From positions 1 through 64,000 of the forward strand of contig NZ_FOJN01000012.1 in NCBI RefSeq assembly GCF_900111805.1: a DNA stretch of 64,000 nucleotides, given 5' to 3'. Position 1 is the first letter of the stretch; each line of letters opens with the position of its first letter. Of the stretch, positions 40,487 to 48,710 are shown piece after piece. Source of the DNA: Rhodococcoides kroppenstedtii (GTDB lineage: Bacteria > Actinomycetota > Actinomycetes > Mycobacteriales > Mycobacteriaceae). The notes below the pieces were generated by a model, which did no database searches, had not been told where the DNA came from, and saw only the letters and a program-made list of their open reading frames with translations. The position numbers and the translations under genes were made by a program.

Positions 40487-41686
40487 TCAGTCCACGTCCT
40501 CTCCTGCTCGCACCACACCGATGGGCGCGAGGCGGTCGTCGGTGATCACCAGATCGGCGCGCAGTCCCGCCTCGAGCCGACCGAGCGTGTTCTCCAGGCC
40601 GAGGAACCTCGCCGGCGTCGCCGACCCCATCCGCACCGCGGACACCAGATCGACGCCGGACTCGTCGACGGCGCGACGGACGATGTCGAGCACCGTCGAC
40701 GTGCCTCCCGCGATGGCACCGCCGGTCGTCAGCCGGGCCACTCCGTCGGTGACGGTGACGTCGAGAGCGCCCAACCGATACGGCCCGTCCGCGACGCCCG
40801 CCGCGGCCATCGCGTCGGAGACGAACGCGACGCGGTCCGGTCCCACCAGATCGACCACCGCGCGGACCGTCTCGGGGTCGAGATGAACGCCGTCCCCAAT
40901 CAGTTCGAGCATCATCTCCCCGCGCGCGGCCGCCGCGAGGCAGGCCGCGACGGGACCGGGGGCGCGGTGGTGGAACGGCGGCATGCCGTTGAAGAGGTGC
41001 GTCGCGGACACCGGTCCGGTCAGGCGACGGGCGACGTCGGTGACGGTCCGCGCGTCGGTGTCGGTGTGGCCGAGGGATCCTCGGACGTCGTGACGAGCCA
41101 GCACGTCGATCAGGTGGTCGACGCCGTCCGTCTCGGGCGCGAACGTCATCGACCGCACGGCTCCCTGGCCGGCGGTGAGAACCCGGTCCAGCATCTCGAC
41201 GTCGACGGGGACGATCGACGCCGGATCCTGTGCGCCGCAGCGACTCACGGCGAGGAAGGGCCCCTCGAGGTGCACTCCGGCGATGTCGCCGGAGTGCCAC
41301 AGCGTCGCCAGGGCGGACGTCTGACGCACGAGCACGTCCGCCGGTGCGGAGACGAGCGAGGCGAGCATCGTCGTCGTTCCGCGTCGACGGTGGAAGCGCA
41401 CCGCCGTCGGCGCGGAATCCGCTGTCGCATCGGGAAATCCGACACCGCCACCGCCGTGGCAGTGCACGTCGACCATGCCCGGCAGCAGGGTGAGCGGCGT
41501 CGCCGGCCCCCCGTCGGACCGGTCCGACTCGATCCCGCCGCCGGACCGGTCCGACTCGATCCCACTGTCGAACCGGTCCGACGCCGGTCCCACCCACTCA
41601 ATTCGCTCGCCGCGGGTGATCACCACGCCGTCGTCGATCACCGCGTCGGCGGTGACGACGCGTCCGCGGAAGAGGCGCTCGGTCAC
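40487..41686 (-). CDS. nagA: N-acetylglucosamine-6-phosphate deacetylase
   Basis: Removes the acetyl group from GlcNAc-6-phosphate. The 399-residue amidohydrolase has MVDVHCHGGGGVGFPDA (metal site), GVHLEGPFLA, SLGHTDTDA, ATHLFNGMPPFHHR and FVSDAMAAAGVADG. The GTG at 41686 overlaps the stop of the EIIC gene by four bases. Between the N-terminal strand and the barrel there is an insert of about 24 residues, built from a DNA repeat (GIESDRSGGG-type), absent from typical NagA proteins; it should sit in a surface loop. Confidence 0.95.
   Translation of the reverse strand: MTERLFRGRVVTADAVIDDGVVITRGERIEWVGPASDRFDSGIESDRSGGGIESDRSDGGPATPLTLLPGMVDVHCHGGGGVGFPDATADSAPTAVRFHRRRGTTTMLASLVSAPADVLVRQTSALATLWHSGDIAGVHLEGPFLAVSRCGAQDPASIVPVDVEMLDRVLTAGQGAVRSMTFAPETDGVDHLIDVLARHDVRGSLGHTDTDARTVTDVARRLTGPVSATHLFNGMPPFHHRAPGPVAACLAAAARGEMMLELIGDGVHLDPETVRAVVDLVGPDRVAFVSDAMAAAGVADGPYRLGALDVTVTDGVARLTTGGAIAGGTSTVLDIVRRAVDESGVDLVSAVRMGSATPARFLGLENTLGRLEAGLRADLVITDDRLAPIGVVRAGEDVD
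41516..41582 (-). repeat. 27-bp tandem repeat inside nagA
   Basis: Two full 27-base units (41516-41542 and 41543-41569) and a 13-base partial third, each carrying the palindrome GGACCGGTCC or its variant GAACCGGTCC. They encode repeats of the type ESDRSGGGI in the N-terminal part of NagA. Confidence 0.8.
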
Positions 41687-42957
41687 GCCTTTCCGGACGC
41701 GTCGTCGAGCACCGCGTCGTCCTCCCGACCGGGGGTGCGGAGGTTCCACTTCTTGATCACGACGCTGAAGAGCACGTAGTAGATCACCGCGTAGACCAAC
41801 CCGATCGGAATCAGCATCCAGGCCTTGGTGGCGATGCCGAAGTTGAGCAGGTAGTCGATACCGCCCGCGGAGAAGAAGAACCCGTCGTGGATACCGAGGG
41901 CGTTGGTCAGCGCCATCGACGTACCGGTGAGTACGGCATGCACGACGTAGAGGGGCCACGCGACGAACATGAACGAGTACTCGAGCGGCTCGGTGATGCC
42001 GGTGACGAAGGCGGTGAGACCGGTGGAGAGCATGATGCCGCCCACGACCTTCTTCTGCGAGGGCTTGGCGTTCCGGTAGATCGCGAACGCGGCCGCGGGA
42101 AGAGCGAACATCATGATGGGAAAGAAGCCGGTCATGAAGACGCCGGCCGACGGGTCGCCGGCGAAGAACCGGTTGAGGTCACCGCGGACGATCTGCCCGC
42201 TGGCGTCCGTGTAGTCACCGACGAGGAACCAGACGACGGAGTTCAGGATGTGGTGCAGGCCCGTGGGGATGAGCATGCGGTTCGCGAAGCCGTATATGCC
42301 GCTGCCGACCACGGAGTGATCCGCGACGGTGGTGCCGACCCAGTTCAGGGCGCTGTAGAAGAGCGGGTAGAGGAACGACATGAGGACCGCGACGATCAGA
42401 CCCGTCACGGCGGTGAAGATGGGAACCAACCGACGACCGCTGAAGAACCCCAGGTAGTCCGGCAGCTTCTGCCGGTAGAAGCGCTGCCAGAGAACGGCGG
42501 AGAACAGACCGATGACGATGCCGGCCAGGACGCCGTAGTCGATGGTCGCGGGATCGCCGTTGGCGTCCACCTCACCGGCGAGCACCACGGGTGACATCGC
42601 CTCGAAGACGCCGTTCATCACCATGTAGCCGACGACGGCGGCGAGAGCGGTGGATCCGTCGGCCTTCCGTGCCCACCCGATGGCGATGCCGACGGCGAAG
42701 ATGAGGGGCAGCCAGGTGAAGACCGACTGACCGGCCGCGGAGATGACGGACGCCGCCGTCTCCAGCGGTGCGAACCGGCCGAGCAGGTCGGGCTGCCCCA
42801 GGCGGAGCAGGATGCCGGCCGAGGGCAGCACGGCGATGGGCAACATCAGCGACCGGCCGAAGCGCTGCAGTCCGGCCAACGACCGGGACTCCTTCTTGAC
42901 CGTCGAATCCGCGTCCGACGCGGGCGTTCCTGTGGAACCGTCGATGGGGGCAGCCAT
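41683..42957 (-). CDS. nagE: PTS EIIC, N-acetylglucosamine/glucose family
   Basis: The 424-residue membrane permease component of a glucose-class phosphotransferase system. It has about ten membrane segments and the motifs RSLMLPIAVLPSAGILLRLG, IAIGWARKADGSTALAAVVG, PTGLHHILNSVVWFLVG, FMTGFFPIMMFALPAAA and the substrate-site GITEPLEYSFMFVAWPLY. There is no fused IIB or IIA domain; these are separate genes on the opposite strand. Adjacency to nagA and nagB points to N-acetylglucosamine as the sugar, like NagE2 of Streptomyces. A good AGAAGAAGG lies before the ATG. Confidence 0.92.
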   Translation of the reverse strand: MAAPIDGSTGTPASDADSTVKKESRSLAGLQRFGRSLMLPIAVLPSAGILLRLGQPDLLGRFAPLETAASVISAAGQSVFTWLPLIFAVGIAIGWARKADGSTALAAVVGYMVMNGVFEAMSPVVLAGEVDANGDPATIDYGVLAGIVIGLFSAVLWQRFYRQKLPDYLGFFSGRRLVPIFTAVTGLIVAVLMSFLYPLFYSALNWVGTTVADHSVVGSGIYGFANRMLIPTGLHHILNSVVWFLVGDYTDASGQIVRGDLNRFFAGDPSAGVFMTGFFPIMMFALPAAAFAIYRNAKPSQKKVVGGIMLSTGLTAFVTGITEPLEYSFMFVAWPLYVVHAVLTGTSMALTNALGIHDGFFFSAGGIDYLLNFGIATKAWMLIPIGLVYAVIYYVLFSVVIKKWNLRTPGREDDAVLDDASGKA

Positions 42958-42976
42958 GGGGACCTTCTTCTCGAAG

Positions 42977-42992
42977 ACTGTTGTGGACCGGC
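42977..42992. promoter_or_regulatory. Second, weaker dre-like site
   Basis: ACTGTTGTGGACCGGC resembles the DasR box ACTGGTCTAGACCACT at the ACTG and GACC core but is less symmetrical. It lies in the leader just upstream of the EIIC gene. Confidence 0.3.
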
Positions 42993-43009
42993 GTCTCCCA
43001 CGGGTACTG

Positions 43010-43025
43010 TCCGGTCATAACCAGT
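43010..43025 (-). promoter_or_regulatory. dre-like operator for the GntR/DasR-type regulator
   Basis: The minus strand reads ACTGGTTATGACCGGA, matching the DasR consensus ACTGGTCTAGACCACT in both half-sites (ACTGGT and ACC). It sits in the 146-base gap between the divergent EIIC and EIIB genes, where it could control both arms of the transport system. Confidence 0.65.
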
Positions 43026-43103
43026 TGTAGTTTGGCCAGGTCGGACGTCGATGTCAACCGGCTTCTGTGACCGCGACTACACCGACAGCGAGAGGAACCC
43101 ACC

Positions 43104-43334
43104 ATGGGCAAGGCGGAGCAGATCGTGGCCGGCCTCGGCGGCGCGGACAACATCGTCGAGGTCGAAGCGTGCATCACCCGGCTGCGCACGGAGGTGCGCG
43201 ACGGGTCGCTCGTGAACGAAGCGACGCTGAAATCCGCGGGGGCGCACGGCGTCTTCGCCAAGGGCACCGCGGTGCAGGTCATCGTCGGTCCGGAAGCGGA
43301 CACGCTCGCCGAGGACATCGAGGACATTCTGTGA
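43104..43334 (+). CDS. PTS EIIB, glucose/GlcNAc family
   Basis: A 76-residue stand-alone IIB domain. The phosphorylated Cys23 lies in EACITRLRTEVRDGS, the standard IIB-Glc motif. It passes phosphate from EIIA to the incoming sugar at EIIC. GAGAGGA before the ATG is a good ribosome site. It overlaps the EIIA gene by four bases (GTGA) and is divergent from EIIC. Confidence 0.93.
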   Translation: MGKAEQIVAGLGGADNIVEVEACITRLRTEVRDGSLVNEATLKSAGAHGVFAKGTAVQVIVGPEADTLAEDIEDIL

Positions 43335-43783
43335 CGACGGTCGCGGCACCCTTGGCCGGCACGGTCGTCGCTCTCGCCGACGTGCCGGACCCGGTCTTCT
43401 CCGCGCAGATGGTGGGTTCCGGCGTCGCGATCCGGCCGTCGACGCGGACGGGCCGGGTCGACGTCGTGGCCCCGGTCGAAGGCCGGCTGCTGAAGCTGCA
43501 TCACCACGCCTTCGTCGTCCTCACAGACGACAAGAAGGGCGTCCTGGTGCACGTCGGCATCGACACGGTGCAGATGAAGGGCGACGGCTTCGAGCTCGTC
43601 GCCACCGAGGGCGCCACGGTGGCCGCCGGCGACGTGGTGGTGCGCTACTCCCCCGACGCCGTCGTCGCCGCAGGGTACGACGACGTGTGTCCGGTGGTGC
43701 TGATGGACTCGGCGGCCGACTCGGTGGACGCGTCGCGCGTCGGTCGGGACGTCGTCCCCGGCGACACCGTGTTCGAAATCTGA
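43331..43783 (+). CDS. crr: PTS EIIA, glucose family
   Basis: A 150-residue stand-alone IIA-Glc domain. The two active-site His residues are His59 (HHHAFVVLTDD) and His74 (VLVHVGIDTVQMKGDGF), spaced 15 as in E. coli Crr, with His74 the phosphorylated one. DVVAPVEGRLL is the usual N-terminal fold motif. The GTG at 43331 overlaps the EIIB stop. No EI or HPr gene is present in this window, so these must be elsewhere. Confidence 0.93.
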   Translation: MTTVAAPLAGTVVALADVPDPVFSAQMVGSGVAIRPSTRTGRVDVVAPVEGRLLKLHHHAFVVLTDDKKGVLVHVGIDTVQMKGDGFELVATEGATVAAGDVVVRYSPDAVVAAGYDDVCPVVLMDSAADSVDASRVGRDVVPGDTVFEI

Positions 43784-43799
43784 TCCCGCACAACGGGAT
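43783..43799. terminator. Short hairpin between EIIA and the GntR gene
   Basis: ATCCCG and CGGGAT form a perfect 6-bp stem with a five-base loop, directly at the EIIA stop and 10 bases before the convergent GntR stop. It could serve both directions, but it is short and lacks a T-run. Confidence 0.35.
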
Positions 43800-43808
43800 T
43801 CGGGCAGA

Positions 43809-44558
43809 TCAGGGCCGCCGACCCGGGCGTCGCTGGCCCTGCACCTCCATCGACAGCTGGTACCGATCGCAGCGGTACCAGCTCTCGCAGTGCTCGATCG
43901 GCTGATCGCCGTGGAAGGACACGCGGTCGAAGTACAGCACGGGGGCACCGCGCTTCGTTCCCAGCAGCGTCGCGATCTCGGTGTCCGCCGCGGTGGCACT
44001 GACGGTCTGCTCGGCGCGGTCGATGGTCCGGTCGTAGTGCACCGAGACCGCGTCGTAGATCGACGCGCTGAGATCGTGCTCGATCAACCCGGGCAGGACC
44101 GACGCGTCGTACCAGCCGTCGTCGACACTGACCGGCTCGCCGTCGGCGAGGCGAAGCCGCTTGATGTGGTACGCCTTTCGGCCGTCGTCGATCCCCAGCG
44201 CGGCGACCGTCGCCGCGGACGGTTCCTCGAGTCGCGCGAACAGCACCACCGTGGTGGGCCGGAGCCCCTGCGCTCGCATCTCCTCCGAGAACGACGCCAG
44301 GTGCAGACGCGACTGCACCGGTCGGCTGGCGACGAACGTCCCCTTGCCGCGCACCCGCACCAGATGGCCTTCGTTGACCAGCTGGCCGATCGCCTCGCGG
44401 ACCGTGATGCGGCTGACGCCGTAGTCCTCCATCAGCCGCCGCTCGCTGGGCATGAGGTCGCCGGGCTGCAGTTCCTTGGTGCATCGATGCAGCAGAATGG
44501 CGCGCAGCTGTTCGTGTTTGGGAACGGCACTGTCCCGAAGATGGACGGGCATCACCAC
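43809..44558 (-). CDS. GntR/HutC-family regulator, DasR/NagR type
   Basis: A 249-residue repressor. The N-terminal winged helix reads GDLMPSERRLMEDYGVSRITVREAIGQLV and LVRVRGKGTFVA; the C-terminal UTRA domain starts RLHLASFSEEMRAQG and ends EHCESWYRCDRYQLSME. DasR and NagR bind glucosamine-6-phosphate or related amino sugars and control GlcNAc use. Location beside the PTS genes and the dre-like site makes it their likely regulator. It converges with EIIA. Confidence 0.92.
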   Translation of the reverse strand: MVMPVHLRDSAVPKHEQLRAILLHRCTKELQPGDLMPSERRLMEDYGVSRITVREAIGQLVNEGHLVRVRGKGTFVASRPVQSRLHLASFSEEMRAQGLRPTTVVLFARLEEPSAATVAALGIDDGRKAYHIKRLRLADGEPVSVDDGWYDASVLPGLIEHDLSASIYDAVSVHYDRTIDRAEQTVSATAADTEIATLLGTKRGAPVLYFDRVSFHGDQPIEHCESWYRCDRYQLSMEVQGQRRPGRRP

Positions 44559-44702
44559 GAGCGTCTCCGGGGGTCTCGGCCGAGCAGGGCGGGGCGACGG
44601 GGTCCATTCCGCCGGGGCGGTACGGACTGGTCCCGACCGATCCTAGTCCTGACGACGTTCCTGCGCGCGCGCTTTCGGCCCGTCCCGCCGGCCGACCACC
44701 CC

Positions 44703-44753
44703 GGGCAGGCCGGAGGCCGGTCGCAAGATTCCCCGGGCAGGCCGGAGGCCGGT
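44703..44753. repeat. Two copies of a GC-rich repeat, intergenic
   Basis: GGCAGGCCGGAGGCCGGT occurs twice (from 44704 and 44736, 32 bases apart) in the gap before the thioesterase gene. The unit can fold on GGCC-GGA-GGCC. Two further copies lie inside that gene. Confidence 0.85.
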
Positions 44754-44787
44754 TGCATTGTTCCGACGTGTGGCATCCTCCTGTGCC

Positions 44788-45282
44788 ATGACCACTGCTC
44801 CCGCCGCCGCCGACTTCCCCGTGCTGTGGCCGGTGCCGACCCGGTGGGCGGACAACGACCACTACGGCCACGTCAACAACGTCGCCTACTACTCGTTCTT
44901 CGACACCGCGGTCAACGGCTGGCTCATGTCGGCCACGGGTACCGACATTCGCGAGCTGGACGCCGTCGGGGTCGTCGCGGAGACCTCGTGCCGCTTCCTC
45001 GCCCAGCTCAGCTTCCCGGACGAGCTGCGTGTCGGCATCGCCGTCGAGAAACTGGGAACGTCGTCGATCGTGTACTCCCTGGCCGTGTTCCGGGTGGCGG
45101 GCAGGCCGGAGGCCGGTCGGGGTGGGGCGGGCAGGCCGGAGGCCGGTCGGGACGACAGCAGGGACGAGCTCGTGGCGGCGGCGTCGGGGCGGTTCGTCCA
45201 CGTCTACGTCGACTCCGCGACCCGCCGACCGGTTCCGATTCCCCCCGAGATTCGCGCCGTCGTCGAGCCGCTCACGGCATGA
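44788..45282 (+). CDS. Acyl-CoA thioesterase, 4HBT hotdog family
   Basis: A 164-residue hotdog-fold thioesterase with the 4HBT signature TRWADNDHYGHVNNVAYYSFFDTA (Asp catalytic) and a second strand pair around FPDELRVGIAVEKLG. It hydrolyses acyl-CoA to free acid and CoA; chain specificity is unknown. Residues 105-124 are an insert of two AGRPEAGR units made by the GC-rich repeat, placed in the loop between the last long strands. The ATG at 44788 is preferred over one at 44758. Its stop overlaps the next gene by four bases. Confidence 0.88.
   Translation: MTTAPAAADFPVLWPVPTRWADNDHYGHVNNVAYYSFFDTAVNGWLMSATGTDIRELDAVGVVAETSCRFLAQLSFPDELRVGIAVEKLGTSSIVYSLAVFRVAGRPEAGRGGAGRPEAGRDDSRDELVAAASGRFVHVYVDSATRRPVPIPPEIRAVVEPLTA
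45099..45150. repeat. Two in-frame copies of the GC-rich repeat inside the thioesterase gene
   Basis: Two copies start at 45099 and 45129, exactly 30 bases apart, so the reading frame is kept and each unit adds ten residues of the type AGRPEAGRGG. They match the two copies upstream of the gene. Confidence 0.85.
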
Positions 45283-46460
45283 CGGCGCCCGAGGCGCGCG
45301 CGGTGAGCCTCGCGGTGCCGATCGGCGCCGGGGTGGTCACCGCGCTGGTGGGGTTCACGTCGTCGTTCGCGGTGGTGCTCACGGGCCTGCGCGCGGCCGG
45401 TGCTACGGAGGCGCAGGCGGCGTCCGGTCTGTTCGCGCTGAGCCTGATCATGGGCTTCGGCATCGTGGGTCTCGCTCTGCGCTACCGCATTCCGCTGACC
45501 CTGGCGTGGTCCACACCCGGCGCCGCGCTGCTCGCTGGCACCGGGGCCGTCGTCGGCGGGTGGCCGGCGGCCGTCGGGGCGTTCGTCGTGGTGGGCCTGG
45601 CGATCGTGCTGACCGGTGCGTGGCCGCGCCTGGGGGCGCTCGTCGCCTCGATTCCGGTCTCCCTCGCGCAGGCGATGCTGGCGGGCGTCATCCTGCCGCT
45701 GTGCCTCGAACCGGTCCGTGCGCTGGCGGCGTCGCCGGTGGCCGTGGCCCCGGTTGTCGTGACCTGGCTGGTGCTGCAACGCTTCTCGCCCCGCTGGGCC
45801 GTCCCCGCGGCGTTCGGCGTCGCCGCCGTGGTCATCGGGGTCGCCCTGCTGCGTTCCGGTACGGCCGTCCCCACGGACGGGCTGGTGCCGACGCTGTCCC
45901 CCGTCGCTCCGGTCTGGACCTGGCAGGCCGCCGTCGGGGTTGCCCTCCCGCTCTACATCGTGACCATGGCATCGCAGAACATCCCGGGTACCGCCGTCAT
46001 GGCGTCGTACGGCTACACCGTCCCGTGGCGTGCGTCTATGACGGTCACCGGGGCCGCGACCGCCGCCGCGGCTCCGGTCGGCGCATTCGCCGTCAACCTC
46101 GCGGCCATCAGCGCGGCCCTCGCCGCCTCCCCCGACGCCGAACCGGACCGGGATCGCCGCTGGATCGCCGCCGTGACCGCCGGCGTCGCGTATCTCGTTC
46201 TCGCCGTGGGCTCGGCTGCCCTGGCCACCCTGGTCGCCCTCGCACCCGCCGGCATCGTCGAGACCGTGGCGGGCCTGGCGCTGCTCGGCACCCTCGCGTC
46301 TGCGCTCGCGGCGAGCACGCAGCACCCGTCGGACCGGGTGCCCGCCGCGATCACGTTCGTCGTCGCGGCGTCCGGCGTGGCCGTCGTCGGCATCGGCTCG
46401 GCCTTCTGGGCCCTCGTCGCCGGTCTCGTGGTGCGCGCCGTGACCGCGGACCGGGGCTAG
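45279..46460 (+). CDS. BenE-type benzoate/H+ symporter family protein
   Basis: A 393-residue membrane protein with about twelve hydrophobic segments and the BenE-family features VTALVGFTSSFAVVLTGLRA, TLAWSTPGAALL, and VTMASQNIPGTAVMASYGY in the transport core. BenE proteins import benzoate with a proton; no benzoate catabolic gene is nearby, so the substrate may differ. It is translationally coupled (ATGA) to the thioesterase and convergent with the phosphotransferase gene, overlapping by four bases. Confidence 0.87.
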   Translation: MTAPEARAVSLAVPIGAGVVTALVGFTSSFAVVLTGLRAAGATEAQAASGLFALSLIMGFGIVGLALRYRIPLTLAWSTPGAALLAGTGAVVGGWPAAVGAFVVVGLAIVLTGAWPRLGALVASIPVSLAQAMLAGVILPLCLEPVRALAASPVAVAPVVVTWLVLQRFSPRWAVPAAFGVAAVVIGVALLRSGTAVPTDGLVPTLSPVAPVWTWQAAVGVALPLYIVTMASQNIPGTAVMASYGYTVPWRASMTVTGAATAAAAPVGAFAVNLAAISAALAASPDAEPDRDRRWIAAVTAGVAYLVLAVGSAALATLVALAPAGIVETVAGLALLGTLASALAASTQHPSDRVPAAITFVVAASGVAVVGIGSAFWALVAGLVVRAVTADRG

Positions 46461-47491
46461 AGAATCCCGGCGTCCTCCGCGGTGGCGACGGCGCGCGCGA
46501 CGATGCCGTCGATGAGCGACGTCGTCGGGCCGCCGTCCCGAGCGCGGTTGCGTTCGTCCGCCATCGCCCGTCGGAGCACACCCTCGGCGATGATCGACAG
46601 CTTCCACAACGCCAGGGCATGCCAGTACGGCACCGTCGCGGTGTCGCGGCCCGTCGACCGGGCGTAGGTCTCGACGAGCTCGTCCCGGCCGGGGAAACCC
46701 GGCAGCGTCGACACCTGGAAGAAACCGGGGGTGTCGTCCGACGCCTCGGACCAATAGGCCAGCAGGGCACCGACGTCCGCGAGGGGGTCGCCGAGCGTGC
46801 ACAGTTCCCAGTCGACGACGGCGACGATGGTGCCGTCGCCTCCGGTGATGACGTTGCTCAGATGGAAATCGCCGTGCACCAACGACAGCTCGGTCTGCTC
46901 CGGAGCGTGCTCCGTCAGGGCCGCGGCCAGCCGCTCGAGTACAGGGACCTCGCGCGTCTTCGACTGTTCCCACTGGGCGGACCAGCGCTTGATCTGGCGC
47001 GCCGCGTACTGCTTGTGGCTCGCCAGGTCGATCAACCCCGTCGCCTCGAGATCGACGGCGTGGATGCGGCCGAGGGTGGTCGGCATCTCCACCCCGACGG
47101 TACGACGACGGTCCTCCGGCACGTCCGCCGCCACCGACGGGTCGTCGAGGACGACGCCGTCGACGTGACTCATGAGCACCAGCGGCGCATCGGTGACCGC
47201 GGGATCGTCGGTCAGGGCGATCGTGCGTGGGACCGGAACGGCGGTGTTCTGCAACGCCGACAGGATGCGGAACTCGCGGGCGACGTCGTGTGCGGAGGCC
47301 AGCAACGTCCCCAGCGGAGGGCGGCGCAGCACCCACCGGCGGCCGGCGTCGTCCGACACCAGGTAGGTCAGATTGGACTTGCCGTTGCCGATGCGCTCGT
47401 ACGCGAGATCGCCCTGCGCGCCGATGTTCAACCCCGCGATCCACGCGGCGATACCGTCCGTGTTCAGGCCGGCGGGGGTCGCGTCGGTCAC
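46457..47491 (-). CDS. APH-family phosphotransferase, candidate 4-hydroxyacyl-CoA kinase
   Basis: A 344-residue kinase-fold protein. It has the nucleotide segment [20 protein letters not shown], the catalytic loop [12 protein letters not shown] and the metal motif [17 protein letters not shown]. Proteins of this group, including LvaA of Pseudomonas putida and the kinase domain of human ACAD10/11, phosphorylate the 4-hydroxyl of 4-hydroxyacyl-CoA. That role fits here because the gene overlaps an ACAD10/11-type dehydrogenase by four bases. It is not an antibiotic kinase by context. The GTG at 47491 defines the overlap. Confidence 0.85.
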   Translation of the reverse strand: MTDATPAGLNTDGIAAWIAGLNIGAQGDLAYERIGNGKSNLTYLVSDDAGRRWVLRRPPLGTLLASAHDVAREFRILSALQNTAVPVPRTIALTDDPAVTDAPLVLMSHVDGVVLDDPSVAADVPEDRRRTVGVEMPTTLGRIHAVDLEATGLIDLASHKQYAARQIKRWSAQWEQSKTREVPVLERLAAALTEHAPEQTELSLVHGDFHLSNVITGGDGTIVAVVDWELCTLGDPLADVGALLAYWSEASDDTPGFFQVSTLPGFPGRDELVETYARSTGRDTATVPYWHALALWKLSIIAEGVLRRAMADERNRARDGGPTTSLIDGIVARAVATAEDAGIL

Positions 47492-48705
47492 GGGGTGACC
47501 TTCCGGTACGGCGCGAGCTCGGTCCGCGCGATGGTGCGCTTGTGCACCTCGTCGGGGCCGTCGGCGAGCCGCAGGGTCCGCAGGTGGGCGTACATCGACG
47601 CGAGCGGGAAATCGTCGGACACCCCACCGCCACCGTGCACCTGGATGGCGCGATCGACGATCTTCAGCGCCATGGCCGGAGCGGCGACCTTGATGGCGGC
47701 GATCTCCACGCGGGCTTCCTTGTTGGAGAATTCGTCCATCATCCAGGCGGCCTTGAGCGTGAGCAGCCGGGCCATCTCGATCTCGATGCGGGCCTCGGCG
47801 ATCCAGTCCTGGATGTTCGCCTGCGCGGCAATGGGTTTGCCGAACGCCACGCGCGAGGACGCCCGCTCGCACATCAGCTCGAGCGCCCGCTCGGCCATTC
47901 CGATCGCGCGCATGCAGTGGTGGATGCGACCCGGGCCGAGACGGGCCTGGCCGATCATGAATCCGGCACCCGGGCCGGCGAGAACGTCCTTGCCGGGAAC
48001 GCGCACGTTCTCGAACAGCACCTCGGCGTGGCCCTCGCGATCCTGGTAGCCGAACACCGGCAGCCCGCGGAGCACCGTGACGCCGGGGGCGTCCATCGGC
48101 ACCACCATCATCGACTGCTGCTCGTACGTCGCCGCCTCGGGCGCGGTCTTGCCCATCACGATCATGACCCGGCAGTTCGCGTGCAGCGCGTTGGAGGTCC
48201 ACCACTTGCGCCCGTTCAGGATCCAGTCGTCCCCGTCGGCCGTCATCGACATGGCGATGTTGGTGGCGTCCGAGCTCGCGACGGCGGGTTCGGTCATGGC
48301 GAACGCCGACCGGATCTCCCCGTTCAGCAGCGGGGTGAGCCAGGTCTGCTTGTGCTCGTCGGAGCCGAATCGCGTGAACACCTCCATGTTTCCGGTGTCC
48401 GGCGCCGAGCAGTTGCAGGCTTCCGGCGCGATGGCCGGGCTACGGCCCATGATCTCCGCGAGGGGCGCGTACTCGGCGTTGGTCAGACCGGGACCGTACT
48501 CGGAGTCCGGGTGGAAGAGGTTCCACAGTCCGCGGGCCCGGGCCTCGGACTTGAGCTCCTCGAGCACGGCGGGTTGATGATGCGGGTCACCGGATTCGCG
48601 AATCTGCCGCTCGTACACCGCTTCCGCGGGATAGACGTGCTCGTCCATGAAGGCGAGCAGCCGCTCGCGGTAGTCGAGACAACGGTCGTTGAAGGAGAAA
48701 TCCAT
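47488..48705 (-). CDS. Acyl-CoA dehydrogenase, ACAD10/11-like
   Basis: A 405-residue flavoprotein beginning [20 protein letters not shown]. Subfamily features are [37 protein letters not shown] and a C-terminal [20 protein letters not shown] and [11 protein letters not shown]. These resemble human ACAD11 and bacterial LvaC rather than the straight-chain enzymes. In LvaC the phosphorylated hydroxyacyl-CoA is converted to an enoyl-CoA. The ATG at 48705 follows the SDR stop by five bases; the open frame upstream (repetitive [11 protein letters not shown]) is only a shadow of the SDR tail. Confidence 0.9.
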   Translation of the reverse strand: MDFSFNDRCLDYRERLLAFMDEHVYPAEAVYERQIRESGDPHHQPAVLEELKSEARARGLWNLFHPDSEYGPGLTNAEYAPLAEIMGRSPAIAPEACNCSAPDTGNMEVFTRFGSDEHKQTWLTPLLNGEIRSAFAMTEPAVASSDATNIAMSMTADGDDWILNGRKWWTSNALHANCRVMIVMGKTAPEAATYEQQSMMVVPMDAPGVTVLRGLPVFGYQDREGHAEVLFENVRVPGKDVLAGPGAGFMIGQARLGPGRIHHCMRAIGMAERALELMCERASSRVAFGKPIAAQANIQDWIAEARIEIEMARLLTLKAAWMMDEFSNKEARVEIAAIKVAAPAMALKIVDRAIQVHGGGGVSDDFPLASMYAHLRTLRLADGPDEVHKRTIARTELAPYRKVTP

Positions 48706-48710
48706 ACGGG

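Noticed and set aside
46457-47491. Aminoglycoside resistance phosphotransferase
   Set aside because: The kinase motifs are of the APH superfamily, but linkage and overlap with an ACAD10/11-type dehydrogenase point to acyl-CoA metabolism rather than drug resistance.
45029-48049. A 1006-codon plus-strand frame across BenE and the minus-strand phosphotransferase and dehydrogenase genes
   Set aside because: It reads out of frame with one gene and antisense to two others whose conserved motifs are intact. It is a GC artefact.
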